Source of the DNA: Actinospica sp035552695
Lineage (GTDB): Bacteria; Actinomycetota; Actinomycetes; Streptomycetales; Catenulisporaceae
NCBI RefSeq assembly: GCF_035552695.1
Contig: NZ_DASZKT010000007.1
Coordinates: forward strand, 62,001 to 126,000
Direction: 5' to 3'
DNA length: 64,000 nt
Shown one piece after another: positions 1 to 8,424 of this stretch. Position 1 is the first letter of the stretch; each line of letters begins with the position of its first letter. Made by a program: the position numbers and the translations under genes. The notes under the pieces were generated by a model. The model was not told the DNA's origin. It saw nothing but the letters and a program-made list of their open reading frames with translations, and ran no database searches.

Positions 1-2108
1 GAACCCGACGGAGCTCCCACGTTTCCCCAGCCCTGGGACTGCCAGGAGCCGTTCGCGTAGCGGACGTCGTGCAGGACCCCGCCACCGGTCTCCTCGACAA
101 TCTGGGCGGAGCCGTCGGGCATGCCCGCGATGTCGGCGCCATAGATGCTGAAGTCCTCTCGCTGGTGCACGACGTTCCAGCCCTGCCACGAGCCGTTGGC
201 ATGGCGGATGTTGTGCTCCAGCATGCCGTCGACATCGACACCGACGAACTGCGTCGAACCATCGGGCATCGCGGTGATGGCCACGCGCACGATGCTGCCG
301 CTGCCGCTGCCACCGATGGCTGCCCAGCCTTGCGGCTGCCAGGCGCCGCTGGCGTAGCGGATGTCGTGCAGCACGGAGCCGGTACTGGTGTCCTCGACGA
401 TCTGCGCGGAGCCGTCCCGCATGCCCGCGATATCCGCAGAGCTCACGACGACGCCTGGCTGGGTCAAGGTCCGCCAGCCCTGCCAGGACCCGTTGGCGTA
501 GCGGATGTTGTGCTCGAGTTGGCCGCTGCTGGAGACGGCGACGAACTGCGTGGAGCCGTCGGGCATCGCGGTAAGGGCCGCGCGCTGGAATCCGGTGGAG
601 CCGCCTGGGATGCCCCAGCCTCCGGACTGCCAGGAGCCGTTGGCATTGCGGACGTCGTGCCACATCGTGGCGTTGATCGGCGTGGAGAACTTGGTCGAAT
701 CGCTGAACGGCTTACCGGTTCCCGAATCGGTCCCCGTCACCGTGATGGTGTACGTGCCCTGAGTCTTGTACGTGTGCTGCGCGACACCGTAGGACCCGGG
801 CACCGTACCTGTGCCGTCACCGAAGCTGAACGTGTAGCCGGTCGAGGACCACTCGGTCGCGGTCACCGTGACTCCGAGCGCACCGTTCCCTTCCCCATTC
901 AGGTCGGTGTTGTTCGGCACTTGAAACTGCTCCGCGCCACGGTCGTAGTACCTATAGGTGCCGGCTCCGGTGTCCGCGATCAGCGGGTCGTTGATCCGCG
1001 GGCTTCCGTTGATATCGGTGGAGAGTTCCCCAGGTGCCCCCGAGTTCGCCGAGTTGATTACAGGGCTCTGGGACGTGATGAAGTACGTCATGCCGTCCGT
1101 CTGCAGTTGCGGATCGGCGGTGATGTCATGCGCGCCCTGACCGGTGGCCGCGTCGAAGGCGGCTGCGGTCTGGTAATAATGTCCGCCCCAGGCGTACTCG
1201 TTGGACTTGTTCCCGGGGCCGAGAATGTTGTAGTCAACTGTCGTGCCCGGGGTCGCGGTGCGCGCGACGTCCAGAAGTCCGGTAGCCGCGGAAGTGCCCG
1301 AAGCCGTGCAACTGGTGGCGGGCTCGATGACGTTGTTCTCGACGGTAGAACCGGTCGAGGCGCCGGTAAGCACGATGCCACTTCCACAGTGCGCACCTGA
1401 CGAGGCGGCCGCGGTGTTGCTGGTGATCACCGTTCCGCTCGCGCCGTTCACGACGATGGACGGGTCGCCACCCTGGAGGAAGTTCGTGGAGACGACATCC
1501 CCGGTACTTCCCGCGTCGATCTGGAGCGAAGGCGCCGTGCGTCCGGTGTCGAGAAACGCGCCTCGGCTCACGGTAATGGCAGAGGAGTCGCCCGATATTT
1601 CAACCCCGGGCTTGTTGGAGCCGGAGGATGAGCTCTGGCTGAAGGTCGTCGCGGCGCGGAAGTTGTCCAGGGTTATGTGACTCGAACCGGTGAAGGTCGC
1701 GTCCTGGCTGACGTTCTCGCTACTGATGTTCGTGACCGTCACGTAGCTGACGCCGTTGAAGGCGAACGCCGGAACTCCGCTCAGCGGGCTGGAATCGGAG
1801 ATCATGTCGGTCGATCCGACCGTGCCCTCGATGGTGATCGGCTGTGCGGCGGTGCCCGACATGGTGATCGTCACCGGCAGATAGCCGGAACCGTTGACGA
1901 GGACGGTGTCTCCGGGAACCATCGCGTCGACGGCCGGCTGCAGCGTGCAGAACGGCTGTGCGGCCGTGCCCGTGCCGCCGTCGAAACACGCGCTGCTGGT
2001 GCCGTCGACGTAGATCGTCGTCGAGGAGTCTGCATGAGCTACGACCGGCATCAGACCAGTCGCCGAAACCGCGATCGCAATCACGGCAGCCCGATGGCGC
2101 TTGTGCAA
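1..2108 (-). CDS. Secreted beta-helix/PKD protein with C-terminal tandem repeats (3' partial)
   Basis: Runs off the left edge; about 702 codons are visible. I start it at TTG 2108, read as Met-His-Lys-Arg-His-Arg, because GAGGTGGGGG lies just upstream and a clear signal peptide follows (basic start, hydrophobic core, VAHA cleavage site near residue 26). Order of parts: parallel beta-helix-like region (Thr/Ser/Asn/Gly-rich, about residues 30-390) ending in a YYDRGAEQFQ motif; a PKD domain (FGDGTG...HTY...GTYTITVTGTD, about 400-470); then repeated modules of roughly 48 residues with the pattern AMPDGS-Q-V...G-L-H-IR-ANGSWQ-WG. The same beta-helix type begins at 62891 and the same C-terminal modules end the protein at 19048-22446. 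Likely exported and polysaccharide- or surface-binding; no catalytic residues can be named. Confidence 0.85.
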   Translation of the reverse strand, partial: MHKRHRAAVIAIAVSATGLMPVVAHADSSTTIYVDGTSSACFDGGTGTAAQPFCTLQPAVDAMVPGDTVLVNGSGYLPVTITMSGTAAQPITIEGTVGSTDMISDSSPLSGVPAFAFNGVSYVTVTNISSENVSQDATFTGSSHITLDNFRAATTFSQSSSSGSNKPGVEISGDSSAITVSRGAFLDTGRTAPSLQIDAGSTGDVVSTNFLQGGDPSIVVNGASGTVITSNTAAASSGAHCGSGIVLTGASTGSTVENNVIEPATSCTASGTSAATGLLDVARTATPGTTVDYNILGPGNKSNEYAWGGHYYQTAAAFDAATGQGAHDITADPQLQTDGMTYFITSQSPVINSANSGAPGELSTDINGSPRINDPLIADTGAGTYRYYDRGAEQFQVPNNTDLNGEGNGALGVTVTATEWSSTGYTFSFGDGTGTVPGSYGVAQHTYKTQGTYTITVTGTDSGTGKPFSDSTKFSTPINATMWHDVRNANGSWQSGGWGIPGGSTGFQRAALTAMPDGSTQFVAVSSSGQLEHNIRYANGSWQGWRTLTQPGVVVSSADIAGMRDGSAQIVEDTSTGSVLHDIRYASGAWQPQGWAAIGGSGSGSIVRVAITAMPDGSTQFVGVDVDGMLEHNIRHANGSWQGWNVVHQREDFSIYGADIAGMPDGSAQIVEETGGGVLHDVRYANGSWQSQGWGNVGAPSG

Positions 2109-2564
2109 ATGGAGCCCCCACCTCGAAAGAAGAACGCGAAGGCCGACAGCGTCCGCGCGATACTGTGACGACGCTATGGCCGTCTGGATCATAGCGGGTA
2201 AGTAAAGCCCCGACTATGGATTAACCGTCACAGCGCCGTCACAGCGTGGACGGAGCCCGATACGAAGTTCCCCCACCGCCGGACCCGTTCTTCACAAGAC
2301 CTGGCAGCAGGTGTTCACCGCAATGACGGCGCGAGCGATGCCAGTGGCGGACTCAAGCGTTTGGTGGCCGCGGGGCGGTTCGCGATCGAAGCGCAGGGCT
2401 GTCCGACGGGATCTCAATGTTCGTACACGACGAGAGTAAGGCGGAGGACCGCGGCGCGGACTGCGGACCGCGACTGCGGACCGCAGGTGCAACAGCCTCA
2501 TCCCGTGTCATCGCTCACCCCCGGACCGAACGTCTGGTGGCGCACTTGATCGACCGGACAGTCT
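2109..2564. other. Intergenic, no gene seen
   Basis: Upstream region of the leftmost secreted gene, holding its ribosome site at about 2116-2125. A 13-bp direct repeat (GACTGCGGACCGC, two copies) lies near 2459-2485. I see no convincing coding frame, tRNA or strong hairpin. Confidence 0.4.
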
Positions 2565-2972
2565 CTAGCTGCACTGTCCGTGCCAGTAGCGCCGCCACGC
2601 GCACCAGCATGCGAGCACGCAAGCCCCGCCCACCGATTGGAGCGCGCAGCGAGTCAGAGACCAGTTCGTGATGACCGCTGCCGCCAGGAATGTCAGCACA
2701 CCGAAGTACCCAACGCCGAGAAGCCGGCCTGCCCGACGATGGCGCCGCACCCAGAGTGCCCAACGCTCTCCCGCGAACGCCGCCACCGTCATCGTCGCAA
2801 TGACCGCGAGAGTCAGGACGCCGACAGCGGCGCCCCGCTTGGCCCAGGCCGTGGCCGTGTAGACGGCCGCGACCGGCCCCAGCATGACCCGAGCCCAGAT
2901 CGGCCACCGCCAGACCCGGTCGTATGCGATGCGCCGCACCGCATCCCGCCCCCTTTGCAACCCCAATCCCAT
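2565..2972 (-). CDS. Small multi-pass membrane protein, unknown
   Basis: A 135-residue product with a short basic N-terminus and about four hydrophobic segments (near residues 27-44, 48-67, 84-105 and 112-126). Tryptophan and arginine are frequent at the segment ends, as in small integral membrane proteins. The ATG at 2972 has only a weak GGGG ahead of it. No family is recognised and no operon partner lies close by. Overlapping frames on the same strand look like shadows because they lack this hydrophobic periodicity. It could still be a non-coding high-GC frame. Confidence 0.45.
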   Translation of the reverse strand: MGLGLQRGRDAVRRIAYDRVWRWPIWARVMLGPVAAVYTATAWAKRGAAVGVLTLAVIATMTVAAFAGERWALWVRRHRRAGRLLGVGYFGVLTFLAAAVITNWSLTRCALQSVGGACVLACWCAWRRYWHGQCS

Positions 2973-3117
2973 GCCCCGAACCTACCGCGATCGGAGGGAA
3001 GCTTGAACGTCGTCGCCAGCCTTCCAGCGTTGCTGCCGACGCCTTAGGTCACCGGGCATTGAGTCTCCCCGTGGCAGGCGTGGACTCAGTGGACTCAATA
3101 GGCTTCGTGATCCGCAG

Positions 3118-3231
3118 TTAGTCGATCCAGCGCCCCGCGGGGAGGTCGTAGAACGCCCGCAGCACATCCTCATCGCGGGTGATCTTCCGCACCGCCTTAG
3201 TACTCCAACTGCCGGTCGTGACCTGATGCAT
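3118..3231 (-). pseudogene. IS256-family transposase fragment
   Basis: A 37-codon open piece whose product includes KAVRKITRDEDVLRAFYDLP followed by AGRWID and a TAA stop. This matches the region before the last conserved block of actinomycete IS256 (mutator-type) transposases, where KI-DD-DVLLAFYDYPAEHW precedes the TTNPIES motif. The stop falls exactly where TTNPIES should follow, and the upstream catalytic domain is absent. It is a decayed remnant; no terminal inverted repeats were recognised around it. Confidence 0.6.
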
Positions 3232-3434
3232 CGCCAGATGCCGTGAGCTGCAAGGTTTCTTGAGCGACCGGCCACGGGGGCGTGGTGAACGCGGCAGGCC
3301 GCCCGATGATCATGTTGGTGTGCCTCAGACTGAAGCAGCGGATCCGGCTCGCTCTCGTATCGTCCTAGTCGGGGCCTTGCGCCTAGGCACGCGCTCAGGC
3401 TGAAGCTAGCGACTCGTAACAAAATCAGAGTGAG

Positions 3435-3784
3435 CTACTGCTCTGCGGCGAAGTCAGCGAGGATCTCGGCGATAGGGCGTGGAAAGTTGCGCACGAGACC
3501 GGGATTGCGGGTCCAGTCGTACGGGAGCGTGATCACCTCCAAGGAGAGTGCCCAACCGCGGCCGCGTGCCCAGGCGTGCTTGTCGACCTCTAGCGCGTCG
3601 CGGAAGGCTTGTCGTACGCGCAGTCGAACAGATACCAGGCGGCGAGCAGGTCGCCAGCGGGGTCGGCGGCGCGCGCGGTTGCGAAGTCGATGACCGCAGT
3701 AAGCCTGCCGTCTGCCACCAGCACGTTGCCAGGCATGAGATCGCCGCCGGTCAGGGTCGTGGCCAGCGAGATGCCGTAGGCCAC
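3435..3784 (-). pseudogene. Aminoglycoside/macrolide phosphotransferase-like remnant
   Basis: The 5' part reads LTGGDLMPGNVLV-ADGRLTAVIDFATA, the catalytic and metal-binding loops of the APH kinase-like fold, then DPAGDLLAAWYLF. The frame is lost near 3620-3640. The C-terminal part continues in the frame one base back (consistent with a one-base deletion) with WARGRGWALSLEVI and ends PIAEILADFAAEQ. In the family the catalytic loop is HGDLMPGN; here His is Gly, so even a repaired frame would probably be inactive. The N-terminal nucleotide-binding lobe is not found upstream. Confidence 0.7.
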
Positions 3785-4177
3785 GACAAATCACATGTTG
3801 CTTGCTACCGGTCGTGCCCCGGTCCACCGGTGACGGTCCTGTGGCTGGTCCGCCCTTCACCGCCCGCAAGTGGCTGGACTCGACGGCGGCGCGGTAGAAA
3901 TCCACCATGCCGGCTACCCGCAGTTCAGCCAGCAGCAGTTCGTGCAGGCGCCGCCAGACGCTCGCAGCTGTGCGCTGGCCACGACAGTGGTGGGCTGGAA
4001 GCGAGTCGAGACGTCCCGAGAGCTGCCCGAACTTCGGGGCGTTTTCGAGGCAGCCACCCGTGGAGCGCCGGACCGTACCGAACAGCATCGGACCACGTGA
4101 ACACGAGGCGCCCACCACCAGCGCTCTGACCTGCACGAAAAGAGCCCCCGTCCATCTGGACGAGGGCTTGGTCTCTG
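3785..4177. other. Gap between phosphotransferase remnant and tRNA genes
   Basis: No intact gene seen. The expected N-terminal lobe of the phosphotransferase could not be recognised in any minus-strand frame here, so this stretch is either very degraded or unrelated. Confidence 0.35.
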
Positions 4178-4251
4178 TGGCCAGGGGCGGGGTCGAACCG
4201 CCGACCTACCGCTTTTCAGGCGGTCGCTCGTACCAACTGAGCTACCTGGCC
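4178..4251 (-). tRNA. tRNA-Phe (GAA)
   Basis: Read on the minus strand it folds as a full cloverleaf. GGCCAGG pairs with CCTGGCC in the acceptor, the anticodon stem ACCGC/GCGGT encloses loop CTGAAAA (anticodon GAA), and the T-arm is GGCGG-TTCGACC-CCGCC. The discriminator is A and CCA is not encoded. Last member of a Glu-Asp-Phe cluster in transcription order. Confidence 0.96.
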
Positions 4252-4313
4252 CCGGAACGAGAATGGGCGCCGCGTTGACGTTCAATTCAACACAACGCCC
4301 GGTTCGTACCGAG

Positions 4314-4387
4314 CGGTCCTGACGGGACTTGAACCCGCGACCTCCACCTTGACAGGGTGGCGAGCACTCCAACTGCTCTACAGGACC
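4314..4387 (-). tRNA. tRNA-Asp (GTC)
   Basis: Acceptor GGTCCTG pairs with CAGGACC. Anticodon stem CCACC/GGTGG encloses loop CTGTCAA, giving anticodon GTC. The T-arm GCGGG-TTCAAGT-CCCGT is regular and the discriminator is G. Same strand as its Phe and Glu neighbours, probably one transcript. Confidence 0.96.
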
Positions 4388-4481
4388 TTGAGGGTACTGC
4401 TGTACTGCTTATCCGACGTTCCCGCCGGGTTTCCGACCAGGAGATCGTAGCACGTCACCGTACCGCACAATCTCCCTGCCG

Positions 4482-4554
4482 TAGCCCCTACGGGATTCGA
4501 ACCCGCGCCGCCGCCTTGAAAGGGCGGTGTCCTAGGCCGCTAGACGAAGGGGCC
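4482..4554 (-). tRNA. tRNA-Glu (TTC)
   Basis: Acceptor GGCCCCT pairs with AGGGGCT (one G-U pair). Anticodon stem CCGCC/GGCGG encloses loop CTTTCAA, giving anticodon TTC. The D-arm GTCTAGCGGCCTAGGAC is the usual bacterial tRNA-Glu form. First gene of the Glu-Asp-Phe cluster. Confidence 0.95.
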
Positions 4555-4774
4555 GAGCACCCGGCCGAACCGGGTCCCGGTCTCCCCCGGACGTCTGTCC
4601 GTCGGGGACGCATGAAGCATACGGGACCGGGCGGCGCAGCGCCAAAACCATTTCATCCACCCAGCTCAGCGCCCTCATCCCGGCGCGCGCCGAACCGCCC
4701 CGAAAGCTTCGTTGAGACGCGGGCCCGAAGTTGGCTACGCTGGCCCCGGACCAATCGCCGCCCGCGGTTGTGCC

Positions 4775-4847
4775 GGGGCGCTAGCTCAATTGGCAGAGTA
4801 GAGGACTTTTAATCCTTGGGTTGTGGGTTCGAGTCCCACGCGCCCCA
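4775..4847 (+). tRNA. tRNA-Lys (TTT), probable integration target
   Basis: Acceptor GGGGCGC pairs with GCGCCCC, anticodon loop CTTTTAA gives anticodon TTT, and the T-arm GTGGG-TTCGAGT-CCCAC is perfect. The 3' end faces a tyrosine integrase gene about 200 bp away. This is the classic arrangement of an integrative element inserted at a tRNA 3' end. No second copy of the tRNA 3' end was noticed in the window. Confidence 0.95.
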
Positions 4848-4867
4848 CCCACCGGAAGCACACGATC

Positions 4868-4913
4868 GGCCGTGACCAGCCGAGCGTTTCCACTGGTCAC
4901 GGCCTTGCTTTTT
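4868..4913 (+). terminator. Rho-independent terminator of tRNA-Lys
   Basis: A perfect 12-bp stem, GGCCGTGACCAG with CTGGTCACGGCC and a 13-nt loop, is followed by TTGCTTTTT, 20 bp past the tRNA end. Confidence 0.85.
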
Positions 4914-5051
4914 GCTGATAGCATCCAATACCTGACATGAGCCCGCTACCCTGGGCACTCTCCATACGGATCCGGTTGGCTACGGGCTCCACCAGGTACC
5001 TCCAGGTGGCTGCGGTGAATACGCGGTGACGTTTTTCTCGATCTACCTAGG

Positions 5052-6547
5052 CTAATCTCCGGCTTCGACGGGTTCCTCGTGGCCGTTCATGGGCGCGCCG
5101 CCGCTGTTGGCTGGCGCTCGCGCCTCTGGCGGCTCCGACTGCGTGCCCGGTGGCTTGAGCCCTTCTTCGATGCGGCGCTTGTAATCCTCTTCCTGGCCGG
5201 AGATGCACTTGGCGTAGGTGGCCAGGAGGACCGGGACGCTGTTGCCCGCCCACTCGGCGACTTGCGCTGGCGGCACGCCGCTGTTGAGCCAGCCGGTCAG
5301 GCACGCGTGCCGGAGGTCGTAGACCTTCTTGCCGGTGATGACCCGGACGACCCGGGTCGCCTTGCCGTCGGGCCCCGCGATGTCCTCGCCGAGTACCTCC
5401 ATGCGGGCGGTCGACCAACCCTTGCGGACCACGATCGCGGAAAGGTCGCCGCCGCGCACTCCGGCGAACAGCTTGTCGTTCGGCTTGAGCTTCCGGGCCG
5501 CGATGTACGCCAGCAGGATCGCGGTCAGCTCCGGGTAGCAGGGCACATGCCGCACTTCGCCGACCGCACGGCCCTTCGGCTGGCGTCGTTGGTCGCGCAC
5601 GTCGCCACCGTCGGTCCAGCGCTTGCCGATCTCCGGCTGAGGCTCGGACACCGTGATCTCTCCCCAGCCACCCGTAGCCGGGAGCACGACGTCGCGCACA
5701 TAGAGCGAGACGACTTCCTCCGGGCGCAGTGCGGCAAAGTACATCACCGCCAAGAACGCGTGCACGCGCGAGCCGCTGGGCTTCTGCTTCTTGAGCGCGG
5801 CCAGTGTGGCGCGGGCCTGGGTGGAGTTGAGCACGCGCCGCTTGTCGATCGCACGTACCGTCCGGATTTTCTCGACTTCACCCAGCTTGATCGGGTTCTC
5901 TGTGAGCAGGTTCTTCTGCACGGCGAATTTGAGCGCGTTGTGCATGATTGCTCGATTGCGCTGGATGGTCGAATTGGCGGCGCTCTTGCCGTCGAGGTTG
6001 ACCGACAAGGCGGTCATCAGCCGGTCGAACTGTTCGCCGTCTTCGATTGCCGCCATCGGTTTGCTGTTGCGCTTGGCCCACGCCAGGATGTCCGCGACGT
6101 TCTGCGGCGCGTTTCTCGCTCTTTGTTGAACGCCCAGTCGCGCAGCGCCTTGCGAAGCTGCTTGGCGGTGAAACCGCTCGGGACCGGGGGGATCATCGCG
6201 ACGGTGGCGGTTGTCAGCGTACGGGCGATATCGCGCCTGTACGTTCCGGCGGCCCGCGCCCACTTCCTGTCCGCGTGTTCGACGGCGAACTGGTACCAGC
6301 CCGTCTCGGACGCCATCTTCTTCAGCTTGGAGACGGGAAGGCCGGTCGCGACGTCGAAGGCCTCGCCCTTTCGAGAGGCTGCGATTAGCTCTGAACGGAA
6401 CGCGTCCGCCAGAGCATAGGACTCGTGCGGGGAGCGATTCTCCTTGCCAGCGACCAGCCAGCGGACCGTGTATGTGGTCTTCTTCGTCTTCTTGCCGGTG
6501 TATTCGTTGATCTTCTTCCAGATTCGCACGTCGTAGCTGGTGTTCAC
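5052..6547 (-). pseudogene. int: Tyrosine recombinase (integrase), frameshifted
   Basis: The N-terminal part (from GTG 6547) is Lys-rich (KKINEYTGKKTKKTTYTVRW), like the SAM-like/AP2-type arm-binding N-terminus of Streptomyces phage and element integrases. The C-terminal catalytic domain follows in another frame: FAALRPEEVVSL (first Arg), KVYDLRHACLTGWLNSGVPP (Arg-His box) and WAGNSVPVLLATYAKCISGQ (Tyr nucleophile). The frames must join near 6100-6130, around AFNKE/RARNAPQNVAD, by a one-base backward shift, so the gene looks inactivated by a one-base loss. A base-call error cannot be excluded. The start overlaps the excisionase stop (GTGA), implying translational coupling. The 3' end faces tRNA-Lys. 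Confidence 0.82.
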
Positions 6548-6747
6548 CGGGCAGCCTCCGTGCGCTCTTCCGGCCACCACGTGAAGTCGCTGCGCCAGAT
6601 GCGCAGCGAGCCGTTGGGCAGCTTGATGCAGCGCGGGGCCCTACGCTTCGCTCGCCACTCATAGAACGTGGACTTGGGCAGCGGCTTGCCCTCCTCTCCG
6701 AGTTCGGCGAGCACAGTGGCCAAGGTCAGCAGTTCGTCGCGGGCCAT
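6544..6747 (-). CDS. xis: Excisionase / AlpA-like DNA-binding protein
   Basis: A 67-residue protein with a winged-HTH/MerR-like core (GEEGKPLPKSTFYEWRAKRR, APRCIKLPNGSLRIWRSD). The KSTFY-W and LPNG-LRI patterns are typical of element excisionases and helix-turn-helix 17 family proteins. Its stop overlaps the integrase GTG by 4 bp, the normal xis-int coupling of actinomycete elements. The start ATG 6747 follows an AAGGAGA site (read on the minus strand). It would set the direction of recombination, although the partner integrase is now frameshifted. Confidence 0.8.
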   Translation of the reverse strand: MARDELLTLATVLAELGEEGKPLPKSTFYEWRAKRRAPRCIKLPNGSLRIWRSDFTWWPEERTEAAR

Positions 6748-6782
6748 GAGGAAATCTCCTTCTCAGTACCTAGAAACGAAGA

Positions 6783-6811
6783 AACCCGCCGATGCTGGGC
6801 ATCGGCGGGTT
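6783..6811 (-). terminator. Terminator hairpin upstream of xis
   Basis: A perfect 13-bp stem (AACCCGCCGATGC with its complement) and a 3-nt loop. On the minus strand it is followed by TTTCTTCGTTT, so it likely ends the transcript of the decayed replication gene before xis starts. Confidence 0.7.
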
Positions 6812-6858
6812 GAACACGCAGCGCGAGGCTGCACGGTATTAAGTTGTTGAAACTCGCC

Positions 6859-7762
6859 TTAACTGGCCGTGAACCGCCGCGTCGACGGAGTCAGTTGCCT
6901 GGCCTGGCCGTTGGCCAGGGATCGGCGAGCAAGGCGCTCGGCGGTCGCATGCGCTAGCCCGCTGGCGGTCGCCGCTGCCACGAGCCTGTCGAGGACTTCG
7001 GTTTCGGAGAGGCCTGAGGCGGCGAGGTAGCCGCCGACCTTATAGGCCAGAGAGGAGAGAGCTTGCTTTCGCCCGTCGGTGAGAGCGGCGCGTTCCTGGG
7101 CGCCGTTGTGCAGCACGGTCAGGAGGTATGAGGCGGGCCGGTTGACCGAACTGCCGTGCGCCGGTGGGCCAGCCATCAGCGATGTGGTCCCGGGGCGCGG
7201 TGGCGCCGGTCCAGCGACTCGTCGGATCTCCTGGGCGAGCCAGTCGGGCAAGGTTCCGGGGCGTGCGGGGTCGCCATCGCAGTGCCGGTAGACGCCATTG
7301 GCCGTGGCTGTGCCGGGTGCGAGTCCGTAGGACCAGCCGGCCTTGATGTCGACCTGCCAGGCGAGTGCGCCGATGGCTTGGTGTAACGGTGCGGGCGGGG
7401 CGCGGTACGCTGGGGGTTTCGGCGGTGATCGGCTGGTGATGCGGGCCTGTGGGCCGCGGCCGGGGTGCGCCGCGCAGGCGAGCGAGCAGGCGCAGGGCGT
7501 CGCGCCCGTCGCGGTAAGCGCCGGGCCGGTTCCACTCGTGCGGATTGATCTGTTCGTCCGTCAGGGGGGAACTTCAGCCTTTGATACTGCGGATAGTGCG
7601 CTCAGTTCGGCCGGTCGGCCCTCCATTGGACGACGTGCCCGGAACCGCCCCGGCCCTTGTCGCGCGCGCGAGCTCAGCGTCCGTCCTGACGATCCGGTTT
7701 GCGAGGAGCCGCTCCTCGATCGCCTCCTGGTCCGGCAGCACCGGAAACCCGTTCTCGCTCAT
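6859..7762 (-). pseudogene. Decayed replication gene (primase/polymerase-like C-terminus)
   Basis: Three collinear pieces. The first (from ATG 7762) encodes MSENGFPVLPDQEAIEERLL... and ends at TGA 7574. The same frame continues with PHEWNRPGAYRDGRDALRLL. After a one-base forward shift near 7400-7520 the last piece reads WQVDIKAGWSYGLAPGTATA, VYRHCDGDPARPGTLPDWLA, SYLLTVLHNGAQERAAL and LSSLAYKVGGYLAASGLSET. The LPDWL and the final GR--ALSSLAYKVGGYLAASG-L helices resemble the end of bifunctional primase-polymerase proteins carried by actinomycete integrative elements; that assignment is tentative. Position upstream of xis-int fits a rep gene. The in-frame stop and frameshift make it a likely pseudogene. 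Confidence 0.5.
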
Positions 7763-8424
7763 CCCGCCCCTCCGATCGGCCGATGATCCGGTGATCCGAC
7801 GCGGTGCCAGATCCCGCCGCCGGGGCCGGTTCCCAGCCCCTTCCGAGCGTATCGCGGGGCACAGTCATAAGTGGTCTTACGTTAGTCGGCGCAGAACGGC
7901 CGCGGGCGTCGGGTGCATCTGCCAGCTGCCTATGAGAAGCCACCGACCTGCATTCACGCCGCGCCTGGCACGATCAGGCAGCAGGGCCGACGTGCGGGTA
8001 TTTCGTCGCGGTTGGCGCCTGCCGTTGGTGTCATAAGGAACATCGCGAGGTCGCTGCGCATTCTCTCGCGCGCCTCGTTGCCGTGGCTCTGGCTCGTGAT
8101 CACGAGGTGACCGGGAGCTCTTTCGCTCGCTGACGTGCCTGGGCGCGAAGCTCGGTTAAGCGTGGGTGGAAGCTGTTGTGCTGGTTCTGGCCCAGATTGA
8201 GGGGCAGGTCGAGCCGTGACGACCATCTGGAGGACGGGCGCTGCCCGTTCGTCGGTCGTCCCGTACAGCAAGCTGTTCGCTGTTCGGTCAGTACCGAACA
8301 GCGAACAGCGCGTCATGGCCAAGGCCGCCCTGGCCGACATCGTGCGCCTCGTATGAACACGGCGCGCGGCACGGCGGTGACGCGACCGCGGCAGGTCGGC
8401 AGCGCCGCGCTGCATCAGCGGCGG
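7763..8424. other. Non-coding stretch between rep remnant and Wadjet operon
   Basis: No convincing gene in 660 bp. It contains the long inverted repeat at 8272-8309. A 13-codon open frame starts at ATG 8315 just after the repeat, too short to call. Confidence 0.4.
8272..8309. repeat. 17-bp perfect inverted repeat, 4-nt spacer
   Basis: GCTGTTCGCTGTTCGGT is followed by CAGT and its exact reverse complement. Each arm is itself a direct repeat of GCTGTTCG. With no T-run it is a poor terminator. It resembles a multi-half-site operator, a partition or replication site, or an RNA hairpin at the end of the Wadjet transcript. Function unknown. Confidence 0.8.

Noticed and set aside
4985..5015. Possible attachment-site core with CCACC/GGTGG symmetry between tRNA-Lys and int
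   Set aside because: The symmetry is short and imperfect and no second copy was found, so it cannot be called an att site.
6090..6140. Programmed -1 frameshifting in the integrase
   Set aside because: No X-XXY-YYZ slippery heptamer is visible at the junction on the coding strand, so decay or a base-call error is more likely.
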